DNA of 64,000 bases from NCBI GenBank assembly GCA_029216955.1, contig JANAVB010015600.1, positions 29,410,778 through 29,474,777 of the forward strand. Direction: 5' to 3'. The position numbers and the translations under genes are program-made. Below, piece after piece: positions 34,756 through 44,387 of the stretch (position 1 is its first letter; each line of letters begins with the position of its first letter). The notes beneath the pieces were generated by a model. The model was not told where the DNA came from, ran no database searches, and was given only the letters and a program-made list of their open reading frames with translations. This DNA is from Iris pallida. Its lineage: Eukaryota > Streptophyta > Magnoliopsida > Asparagales > Iridaceae.

Positions 34756-37404
34756 ACCTGCATCAGAGGCAAACTTCCAGGATGAAAAATCCTGATACCT
34801 ATGCTAATGAAGTGAGTACTTCTCTGTATACTCACGGGACAAAAAGAACAGGAACCATGTTCCGAATGTGGTCAAAGAACATATCCCTCAGACTTCTTCT
34901 CGTCCCGTCATTGTTCCTGACCTCCGAGAGCACCTCAGGCAAAAGCAGGACAATATCTCAACACCTCCAGTTCAGCCACTTGGACACCATTATAATCACA
35001 AGGTTGTCATCAAGTGCTGTTGCCAGACAACAAAATGATCTGTCTTCGATCGTCTGAATTTTGCAACTTCTGAACCAATGTCAGAAGACGAAGACGTAGT
35101 GTTGTATGCTTCCGTCAACATGGATTCTCGAGACACTGGGGGTAGAAAGTGCTCCAAATACGGCAAACCCCGTAAACCCAGCCAGTGGTACTTAGATTTA
35201 CTCCAAGAATCTTCTGAAGGAGTATTTCGACATACCCGATCCCAAAGCCGAGACACAATCGGTCAAAGGAATCTTCTCCAAGATCCTTCTGGTCATCTTC
35301 CTACTTCTCATTCAGGAGATGATTCTTTCTCTGATTATGATGCATACAGCGAAAGTTTTGAACAGACAGTGTCTTCTACTGTACCTAGAGAAGTGAAAGC
35401 TTATGTTGTCACTAAAGACCCAGATGCTTCTAGTTCAGCAAATCAAGAACAACGAATAGCGGCACTGGAGGACAAGCTTCTAGTTCAGCAAATCAAAGGA
35501 ATCTTCTCCAAGATCCTCCAGTTCAGCCACCGACCGCACCTGCTGCAAATCCTGAGATTATAGCATCGTCGGTACCTGTCAATACAGGTCTGGGGGTAGT
35601 ATCTCCTCAAATACCCCCTATACAAATTCAACCTATACCTAGTCAGTCAGGAGCTGGGGGTAGTACTTATCACGCTGTTCCTCCCCCTAACACTGTAATT
35701 CAGCCTGCTTCTTCTTCATTACCGGAGGATGCTAATGAAGCTGTCAAACTCTTGCGCACTCAGTTCGAGGCCTTTAAAGAGAAGGATAATTTACAGAGAT
35801 TGGGGATCAAACAACCCTATCCGGTTGAATGGAAGGAAGTCCCATTTCCTCCAAAGTACAAGATTCCCATAATTTTGCTGTTTGACGGCAGCACTTCCCC
35901 AAGCCAGTTCATTAATCACTTTGAGTTAATGACTGTTCAACTTCAGCCGAATGCCGCTTTCCTTACCAGGATATTCGTCGGCTGTTTAGCCGGTGTAGCA
36001 TACGATTGGTATAGAAGCTTGCCTGATGGCTGTATCACTTCTTTCTCGGGTCTTAAACAAATCTTCTTGGAGCAATTCTATGAGGGAATCAATGACATGA
36101 CCATGTCGGCCCTCAACAAGATCAAACAAAGACATAATGAAATTGCTGAGAGTTTCATTGAAAGATTTCGCCGAGAAGCTTGAAAGATGCCTCCTGGAAC
36201 TCCGGCCGCTGTCACTATAGATACATGCAAGGCAAATCTTTTGCCTATTATCAGCATGTGGATGGGGTTAACTCAATTTCAAGACTGTCCATCATTCATT
36301 GTCAATGCTAAAGCAGCTGAAGTTAGCGCTGACAAGTTCAAGCAGTTGGAGGTACACATGTCTAACCCCGACCGCGATGAACACCCTACATCTAGTGGTG
36401 GTAATCGCCAGAACAACCGCAAAGGAAAAGAGACTTTGAATATCAATTTGAAGAGAAAAGAATCTCTGGCTATCAACGTGGCTCCACCTACGTCTACTTC
36501 TACTCCTTCTGCCCCTCCACCAAGGGAACCTCGTCCGAAAGTAGAGTACTCCTTTGACGAAAATGACACCGTGAGCATCTTCGATTGCTTGATCAAAAGC
36601 AATAAGTTCCAACTCCCAGACCCGAAGAAGCCCGATGAGGTCGGTAAGACTGATCATCCCAAATATTGTGTTTATCACAGGTTCATTGGGCATCCCACTC
36701 GAACATGTTACGTGCTCAAAGGCAAAATTCAAGAGCTCGTCAACGCTGGTATTGTCACTCTTCAACAAGATGAGAAGACTGTTACCGCGAACATGGTCTT
36801 AGTACAGTTTGGTAACTTCCCTCCACAGTTGGTACAACATGGTGTCATCCCTATCCCCAAGGCCACTCTCGAGATCGAGAATCTCCCTCCTCCACGAAGT
36901 GAAGGTCTCGTCCCCTTATCTCTCGATAATAGTGAGATTATGTGGATTCATCCTGACCTTGTTGCTGACTTCGAGGCTCCTTCTAAGCAAAAAGACCGCT
37001 CCAAGGGCAGAACAAAGATCTGTAATATGGTGTCTTTAGACCCCATAGTTGAAGAGGAAATCCTGCTGGGCACCAGGTCAGGGAAAGCCTACCTTCGGGA
37101 AGTTCCTAAAAATCAAGAAAACCCTGCTTCTTCTTCTGAGTCCGCTCCAGTGCAACCTGTCTCTGCTGAGGACATCCCTTCTGTATCCTCACCGGTTATA
37201 GAACCTACTCCTTCCAAGCCGACGGTAGCCGACAAAGGCAAACAACAAGTCCGTTTCGACAAACCTTTGAAGAAGTCATCTCCTTCTGGACTTGAGAAGC
37301 CATACAACTTTGATATTTTGGCCCAACTAGCCAATACACCGGCCGGGCTGTCAATCTTCGAGCTCTTGTACCTCTCCAAAGAGACTCGAGAAAAATCTGA
37401 GTGA
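34756..37404 (+). pseudogene. Element B gag
   Basis: This is the Tat-type capsid/nucleocapsid precursor. Upstream pieces in changing frames include NVVKEHIPQTSSRPVIVPDL (about 34870) and an acidic segment (SEDEDVVLYASVNMD, 35078) with a short heptad-like RIAALEDKLL (35456). The core is 35752-37404: FDGSTSPSQFINHFE, GVAYDWYRSLPDG, FLEQFYEG and SFIERFRREA. A TGA at 36181 follows, then continuing text in the same frame, including CVYHRFIGHPTRTC, the Tat zinc-binding motif (about 36667). A one-base shift near 37393, within AAAAAT, disconnects it from the protease frame. A 22-bp duplication (35430 and 35475) and another repeated stretch (35263 and 35495) mark the frame break near 35480-35560. Confidence 0.85.
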
Positions 37405-37411
37405 AGCTCTA

Positions 37412-38002
37412 ATGCAGGCAGAAACTTGCCTAACCCTTCTAAAAAAGCCGAAAGCAGAGTATGTCTCTTGCCTCCATTGTCACAGTGTGTTGGAGTTAAT
37501 TCCAAACATTACTTTCACACAGGATGATATGCTGATGGAAGACAATAGGCATGACCGTCCTCTATACTATACAGGATATGTTAACTCGATGAAAGTCGAT
37601 CGTATTCTGATAGATCCAGGGTCAGCACTCAGCATCATGCCAAAGACAATGCTAGATGCACTGAAGATCCCAGTACATAGTCTTTCTGGTACAATCACCA
37701 CCATCTTGGGGTTTAATCAGGGAAGAAGTGAGCCTCTGGGCAAGATTCGCCTAAAACTCCAAATGGGCAATCTCCGCACAAAGGTGACCTTCTACATTAT
37801 TGATAACCATGGTTGCTCTTACAATGCTCTTTTGGGGAGACCATTCTTGCATGAACACAACATTGTTCCTTCGACTCTCCATAAATGTTTCAAATATGTT
37901 GATGACAATGGAGAGGTTCAAAAAGAGGTTGCGGATCTCTATCCTTTCAAAGGTGTCGAAGCATATTGTAACGATCTCGTATGTATAAAGATGAGTTCAT
38001 GA
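37412..38002 (+). pseudogene. Element B aspartic protease
   Basis: ILIDPGSALSIMP (Asp at residue 68 from Met 37412) is the Tat-type active site, D-P-G-S in place of D-S/T-G. LGRPFLHEHNIV is the later conserved block. Continuous reading with gag was probably ancestral, because frame 2 is open upstream of 37412 to LSEALMQAE. It is the only Pol domain of this element without an internal stop. It ends at TGA 38000. Confidence 0.85.
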
Positions 38003-39052
38003 AGGTAGTACTGGCTCTGGACACTGAAGAAGAATAAGAAGCAGTGCCCAATGACACCCTCATCATACCTATTAAAGGGCGTGTTTCTCATCCTCAGTCC
38101 TCCAAACCACTGGCTATTCACTTGCCAGTCCAGAAGCAATCAACCGATGGTTAAGATCAGAGGGAGCTCACCTCTTCTGAGCCACTTGTTATTGACTTAC
38201 GTCGTAACAAGGATAGAAGGCAGCTCACCTCTTCTGAGCCACTTGTTATTGATTTATCTCGTAACAAGGAGAAAAGGGAGCTCACCTCTTCTGAGCCGCT
38301 TGTTTTCGACCTCCATCGCAACAAGTCTAATCCTCCTCCACGTTCTTCTTCTCCCCCTCTTGTAATCAATCTGACCAAGCCTGCTAAGGCTACAGGTCCT
38401 GTTGTAAATACATATGTACAAATCAATGAAAAAGCATCTCCTTTCCAGTATACTGATGTCATTTATTATGCTAAGTGCTATTTGGATATGTTAAATAGCT
38501 TTCAGTCATTTACAATAGGGAGTTGTACAGTCTCTTCAAACAGAAGTCTTACTCGAATATCCCAGATGATTCATACTTTGTTGTCCCTTCTCGAAAGAGA
38601 GGCGAGAGTCCAATACTTTTTAGTAAAGGACCAGAACAAAAATTTAGCTATACGGATGATAGCAAAAGTAACGATACATGACGTTTCCAACTTCGTCGTT
38701 ATAGTCAACAATCAAAAGACATCATCCGAAAGATGGGTTATGACTTCAAGAATGGCCTCAACTACGGTAAGGGTAGAAGAACTCCTATCCGTACAGTTGT
38801 TCCGAAAGGAAAATCAGAGATGTACTACAGCAGGACAAAAAGAGGTCTCGGATATGCTTTACCTCCGATATTATCTCCGAAAGTCTCCGAATTCGATAGT
38901 GAGGAGCGCTCTAACTCTTCTGATTCCAGATCATGGGACTCTGACACCAGCATTGGTCAGGTTTATCGGCTGATTGTATCTTCTAACATGGTCTCCGCCG
39001 AACTTCCAGAAGACTATGACGAAGATATCGAAGAAAGTCCTGAAACTGATCC
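38003..39052 (+). pseudogene. Spacer between protease and RT with a 57-bp coding repeat
   Basis: This region corresponds to the linker between protease and RT. The part at 38164-38328 holds almost three copies of a 57-bp unit in frame, each ending with a Leu/Asp/Arg-Asn-Lys segment (LTSSEPLVIDLRRNK). Further on, KASPFQYTDVIYYAKC (about 38430), GYDFKNGLNYGKGRRTPI and GLGYALPPILSPK are readable in plus frames but separated by stops or shifts. Related Tat elements carry variable, often spliced, sequence here. I did not find a convincing intron. Confidence 0.55.
38164..38328 (+). repeat. 57-bp tandem repeat in the protease-RT linker
   Basis: Copies are 38164-38220, 38221-38277 and 38278 to about 38328. 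The shared core is CTCACCTCTTCTGAGCC. The unit length is a multiple of three, so each copy adds 19 codons. Confidence 0.9.
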
Positions 39053-40159
39053 TTGGGCTCAACGAATGGATATCCAATGGGAACTCGATTCGAACAACGA
39101 GAACCTCCTACTGAAGATCAATTAGTTCAAATTAACGTAGGAGAAAGCGGGTCACCTCGTCCAATATTTATTAGCAAGAACCTTCCAGAGGCAGATAAGC
39201 AAGAATTAATTCTTCTTATTCGAGAATATATTGATGTCTTTGCTTGGATTTATGAAGACATGCCAGGTTTAGATCCCAAAGTTGCTACTTCATAAACTAA
39301 ATATTTTGCCTAATGTAAAGCCAGTCAAACAACATCAAAGGCGATTTAAGCCAGAAATGATGGACGCAATCGATGATGAGGTCAAAAAGCTCATAGTTTG
39401 TGGCTTTATTCGAGAAGAACAACATCCAGATTGGGTAGCCAACGTTGTTCCAGTCTTGAAAAAAATGGCAAAGTTCGAGTTTGCATCGACTTTCGAGATC
39501 TTAATGAAGCTTGTCCAAAGGATGAAATTCCTCTCCCTATTACAGATGTCATGATCGACAATACTTGTGGGTTCGAGCGAATATCCTTCATGGATGGATT
39601 CTCTGGATACAATCAGATTCGGATGAATCCTGAAGATGAAAAACACACTTCTTTCCGTACTCCTTGCGGAGTCTACTGCTATACCGTGATGCCATTTGGT
39701 CTCAAGAACGCGGGTGCAACTTACCAACGAGCTATGGGTACCATCTTTCGAGATCATCTTCGTAAGACTGTTAAATGTTATGTCGACGATATTGCTGTCA
39801 AAAGTTGTTTAAAGGAAGATCACATCCAAGACTTAAGAACAATCTTCAATCTGATGCGCCAAGATCAACTCAAAATGAATCCTACCAAGTCATTCTTGGG
39901 TGTCTCTAGTGGCAAATTTCTTGGCTTTGTTATTACCTCTAAAGGTATACACGTGGATCCCGAGAAGATCAAATCCATTCAAGAGATGCGTCCTCCACGC
40001 AACCTAAAAGAGATACGAGGATTCCAAGGTCGATTTGCGTACATCAGGAGGTTCATTTCAAATCTGTCTGGACGCTGCAGACCGTTTACTCAGACTAATG
40101 AAGAAGAGGTGTATCTTTCATTTGGACCGAAGAATGTCAATAAGCATTCGATGACATAA
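39053..40159 (+). pseudogene. Element B reverse transcriptase
   Basis: The lead-in DVFAWIYEDMPGLDPKV is typical of Tat elements. One extra base near 39288 shifts the frame (VA/LHKLNI). A run of seven A near 39460 shifts it back (VLKK/NGKVRVCIDFRDLN). The rest of the palm follows in frame: ISFMDGFSGYNQIRM (first catalytic Asp), VMPFGLKNAGATYQR and KCYVDDIAVKS (YVDD at about 39776-39790). Then come FLGFVITSKGIHVDP and IRGFQGRFAYIRRFI. It ends in a frame loss near 40155. Two compensating indels and no stop in the palm indicate modest decay. Confidence 0.88.
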
Positions 40160-40600
40160 AGCGATATCTCATGAACCCACCAGTCTTGGTGCCACCGATC
40201 TCAGGCATGCCATTTTTAATTGTATGTCCGTGCTATGGATCATTCATTGGGTGCTTTACTTGTCCAAAAGAACAAAGAAGGTCATGAACAGGCCATCTAT
40301 TATCTCAGTCGTACTATGATTGGTGCCGAACACCGTTATAGTCTGGTCGAAAAATAATGCTTAGCTCTTATGTTTGCTGTTCAAAAGACAAGGCATTACA
40401 TCATTGGACAAACTATTCATGTCATATCCCGAGTTAATCCTCTTCGGGTATTAATGAAGAAGCCCAGCACACTCAACTCTTGATTGGCTACATGGGCCAT
40501 TCTGCTAGCCCAATATGACATAGGTTTATGTTCCACAAAAGTCTATCACAGGTCAAGCACTGGCTGACTTTTTAGCAGCTCATCCTATACCGGAGACATC
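40160..40600 (+). pseudogene. Element B first RNase H (Ty3 type)
   Basis: Fragments SLGALLVQKNKEGHEQAIYYLSR (about 40240) and HRYSLVEK (Glu), then a TAA near 40356, then LALMFAVQKTRHYII belong to the ordinary retroelement RNase H. A later part, NPLRVLMKKP (about 40435) and AILLAQYDI, is broken by further stops. It is followed by the second RNase H. Confidence 0.8.
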
Positions 40601-40631
40601 CAAACTCTATGATGAAATTTCAGACGAGACA

Positions 40632-41084
40632 TTGGAATCAAATATGATCTCCGAAAAATTTCCTACTTGGCATCTATTCTTTGACTGTACGTTCAGGATC
40701 GGACCAAATGGTACCATTATCGCAGGAGTTGGGGTTGTTCTTATTTCTCCAGACGGGTCAACTATCCAAAGAGCCTACTCCCTAGATGAACCTTGCTCCA
40801 ACAACGTAGCAGAATACAATGCTCTACTTATTGGACTTAAGTTAGCTAAACAACTGGACGTCGAATATCTTGAAGTTTATGGTGACTCCAAGCTGGTTGT
40901 TAACCAGGTTAGAGAAAGCTATGAAGTTTGTCATCAAGATCTAGTGCCTTATCATGAAGCGGCAATCAGCATGGCTACATCATTCAAAGCATTCTTCATC
41001 GAATATGCCCGTCGAGCTTGCAATACTGAAGCAGATGCTTTGGCCAATCTTGCAGCAGTCTTAGCCATCCCTATCAAAAGATAG
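40632..41084 (+). pseudogene. Element B second RNase H (archaeal type)
   Basis: This is an intact 150-codon ORF with the RNase H acidic residues in place: HLFFDCT (Asp), NNVAEYNALLIGLKLA (Glu), VYGDSKLVVNQV (Asp) and NTEADALANLA (Asp). The position after the first RNase H is diagnostic of the Tat group. No stop lies within the ORF, but it is in a different frame from RT and integrase. Confidence 0.88.
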
Positions 41085-41099
41085 CAGGTGGTGGTTGTC

Positions 41100-42437
41100 T
41101 CTAATCGGGAATTATTTTGCATCGAAAACAATCATAATATTGAGTTCAGTAATCTTACTGAAGCCAATGTTATCAGTGAAGATTAGAGGGCTCCTTTCAT
41201 CGATTTCGTGGTCCATGATATACTTCCTGAAGATCCTAAGGAGGCTACGAGTATTCGTCGACGGTCTCTACGATTCTACTACAATCAGACCACCAAGACT
41301 CTCTATCGACGGACTTATAACGGTCTTCTTCTACGTTATTTTGCTGGTGATGAAGCGAAGCAAGTATTGCGTGAAGCTCACGATGGTGTTTGCGGAGCAC
41401 ATCAACCCGTCCTAAACTACTGGATCGTATCCGACGCATGGGTTATTACTGGCCCTCTATGGTAGCTGATGCCATCGAATATGCAAGGAAATGCGGAGCT
41501 TATCAAATCCATGCAGATTTCATCCACCAACCGTCGGAATTTCTACATCCAACTACCGCTTCCTGGCCTTTTGAAGCTTGGGGCATGGATATTATAGGTC
41601 CTATCAACCCTCCTTCTTCTAGAGGACATCGGTTCATACTAGCAATAACGACTACTTCTCCAAATAGGCTGAAGTTATACCTCTGGCTGAAGTCAAGAAC
41701 AGTAGCGTCATCAACTTCGTTAAACACCATGTTATCTATAGATTTGGTGTACCTCGGCAAATCATTCATGACAATGGACCTCAGTTCATCAGTCAAAAGT
41801 TTACCAGGTTCTGTGATGATCATCGGATTGATAATGTCGCTTCTACAGCTTATAACCCTGCTGCTAATGGCTTAGCTGAAGCCTTCAACAAAACTATCAT
41901 CAAGCTTCTTAAGAAGTTTGTGTCTACTAACAAACAAACTAGAGTGAAAAGCTTGGAGAATGTCTTTGGGCCTATCGTACTACGGTCCGTAACCCCACAG
42001 GCTGTACACCATTTTCTTTAGTGTATGGCTGTGAAGCAGTTCTACCCCTGGAACTTCAAATTCCATCCTTAAGGATTGCCATCGCTAATGAGCTGACAAC
42101 AGAGAATAACGATCTTCTTCGACTTCAAGAATTGGAGGCGCTTGACGAGAAGCAGCTATTGGCTCAACAACATATTGAGTTATACCAAGCACGCATCTCG
42201 AAGACTTTTAACCGCAAAGTTAAAATCAGAGCCTTTCAGAAAGAAGAGCTCGTTCTAACAGTCAGACGTCCCATGACTATGACTCACATGAGCAAAGGCA
42301 AGTTCGATGCAAAATGGGAAGGGCCTTACATTGTGAGCAAAGTCTTTTCAAATGGAGCCTATCAACTCTTAGAGCTGGACGGTCGAGATGCTATGATGCC
42401 TATCAATGGCAAATTTCTTAAGAAATACTATGTATGA
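41100..42437 (+). pseudogene. Element B integrase
   Basis: The zinc-binding part (EAHDGVCGAHQ near 41370, ARKCGAYQIHA near 41490) has the second Cys of CxxC replaced, and a frame change near 41410. The core has WGMDIIGPI (first Asp, about 41583), IIHDNGPQF (second Asp, about 41765) and NGLAEAFNKT (Glu, about 41872), in two frames because of shifts near 41640-41660 and 41800. The C-terminal segment 42021-42437 (FDAKWEGPYIVSKVFSNGAYQL) is intact and ends with a stop at 42435. No chromodomain follows, as expected for Tat elements. Confidence 0.85.
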
Positions 42438-42523
42438 ATGTAACAGGGATTTCATGTAAATATAATCAGACAGTTCATAAATAAAGTTTGATTTTATTTT
42501 ATCATAAACGATGTTACATAATA

Positions 42524-42850
42524 TCATGGACGAGGATCGCTATCGTCCTTCTTATAGACAGGACGAGGACCACTGCCGTCCTTTTCAAAAACATAATCGA
42601 CAAAAGAGCCAAGAACATCCTTGTTCGAACCCACCAGGAACTTGCAAGCAGCCATCCTCATGGATTTCTCCTCGTCCGTCGTCCCTGGTTCAAGTAGGAA
42701 GTCCAAGATGTCCCTTGGCGTCTTAGGTTCAGACGAACCTTCGCCCGCCTCCGTCTGCTTTGGCTGGGTCGGTTCGGCAGGACGTTCTTCAGTGCCTTCT
42801 TCAACCTTCGAGGCGATCTCAGCCTTCTTGGATACATCTTCAAACGACAT
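42524..42850 (-). CDS. Small antisense gene of element B, 108 codons
   Basis: This is a complete ORF from ATG 42850-42848 to the stop at 42524, opposite to pol and just beyond the integrase stop. The protein is acidic and rich in Glu, Pro and Lys at first (EEGTEERPAEPTQPKQ). A more hydrophobic part follows (DILDFLLEP, MRMAACKFLVGSNKDVLGSF), with a final basic/acidic segment. TATA-like TATAAATAAAA lies about 50 bases upstream at 42895-42906. I do not recognise the family. It could be an independent gene, or a downstream part of the larger antisense gene's transcript. Confidence 0.5.
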   Translation of the reverse strand: MSFEDVSKKAEIASKVEEGTEERPAEPTQPKQTEAGEGSSEPKTPRDILDFLLEPGTTDEEKSMRMAACKFLVGSNKDVLGSFVDYVFEKDGSGPRPVYKKDDSDPRP

Positions 42851-42892
42851 TTTGTTCTAAGAAGTGAAAATTGATCATTCCCTCTAAGTTTC

Positions 42893-42907
42893 TGTTTTAT
42901 TTATAGA
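42893..42907 (-). promoter_or_regulatory. TATA box for the small antisense gene
   Basis: On the minus strand it reads GTCTATAAATAAAAC, about 43-57 bases before ATG 42850. Upstream of it, on the same strand, lies the 28-bp minisatellite. The match to the plant TATA consensus is strong; transcription itself is inferred. Confidence 0.55.
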
Positions 42908-42944
42908 CAGAGATTCGTGATACAACGAAGTGACACATTCATTC

Positions 42945-43115
42945 GACGGTTCGCCCGTTCATTACATTCATTCGACGGTTTACCCGTTCATTCCATCTAT
43001 CCGACGGTTCACCCGTTCATCTATTTATCCGACGGTTCAACCGTTCATCCATTCATCCGACGGTTCACCCGTTCATTCAATTCCTCTGACGGTTCATCCG
43101 TTCATTCCGACGATT
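42945..43115. repeat. 28-bp minisatellite near the small antisense promoter
   Basis: About six units of GACGGTTCACCCGTTCATTC plus spacer occur here with small variations. Each unit contains an imperfect dyad, ACGG..CCGT. The repeat ends about 40 bases upstream of the antisense TATA box, a position fitting an enhancer-like array. That function is inference. 43120-43460 holds nothing I can identify. Confidence 0.88.
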
Positions 43116-44309
43116 AATTTTGTTCATGCATTTTGACATTCTATCCATTTCATTCACATCAGCAACTTGTCATGTATTTGTTATCTTTGATTAAGTTGTC
43201 TACTGAAATAATGATATTCAACAAATTATATTCTGCCTTGTCTACATTACCTCTGAGCAGATATAATGAATATAATTATTTTCTAAATCAAGAAATATAT
43301 CATGTCCCAGACCTCTGAATATATTTTCTATTGCTATTATTTATATCCGAATGAGATATGCAATAAATAATAGAGCCACAAAGAAAATGTCTTTTTATTG
43401 ATCAGAATTAAAAGGCATTACAAAAAGACATGTCACAAAACAGAAGATACAAAAAGTCTTCCTATTCAGCTGGTGGGGTCATCAAACTAGCCATCTGCTG
43501 CTTTACAATTTGAAGTCGCTCCTCACGAGAATCCATCACCCGCCTTCTAGCTTCCTCCATTCCAGAATTATCATCAAAAGTCGGCAAGGTTACTAGTCGG
43601 CGGGAGATTTCAGCTTGATGAGTCCTGGCATACTCATTTCTTTCGTGGGTCAAATTGTTCAGTTGCTGGACTGCAGCTTGATGTTGAGTGGTCTCTTCTT
43701 CCAGAGCAAGTTGAACAATTCTCAACTCTTCTTGAAGTCAATCGAACTCTGCTTTCAGCTCAGCAACTTTCTTTTCCTTCTCCCCAGCAGCAGATGCTAT
43801 TATTTCCATCAGGGAGTTATACTCTGAAGACTTGGTAGCGAAAGTGTCCAAGAAAACCTAGAAATCAGCTTTCGTAACTGCAGCCTCTCGAGACATCCTC
43901 TCAAACTCAGCATTTACCAAGGGTTCCACCTCTCCCCGATTAAGATCTTTGTAGATCTTAACTGATTCCTCCAGCTCATCCAGTATGTGTTCAAGATAAA
44001 CAGCTTGAGCTTCATCACCTTGATTTCGGATGGCACTGATCAGATAAGAGGTTGGACCTCTAACAGTGATGAAACCAACATCTTCTTTCTCCATTACCCT
44101 TTCTACTAAGGGTCCCAATGAATTAAAGAAAAGGTTGGTGAAGGAGCCAATTATAAATCTGTTAGTAGCTATTGTACCGGGTGTAGCAGCTACTCCTATG
44201 GACGTTGAAGCAGCAAGTGCCTGCACAGGCGGAGGTTCGGCAGCATGAACTGTAGTCTCTTTGGACAAGGGAGCCGTGGTAGAGCTGGTTGCTCCTCCTA
44301 GATGTTCCT

Positions 44310-44387
44310 CTGCGAAATCAAATAAACCCCATCAGTTTGCTGTCATTAGCAACTATCGAAAATAATCAAAAGTAAGGGCAATCTTAC
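44310..44387 (-). other. Intron 3 of the antisense gene
   Basis: The 78-nt segment starts GTAAGATTG and ends TTTGATTTCGCAG on the minus strand, with consensus splice sites. Joining exons 44492-44388 and 44309-43462 keeps the frame (phase 1). Intron 2 (44651-44493, 159 nt, GTATTG..TTTATCAG) is likewise in phase 1. Confidence 0.7.
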
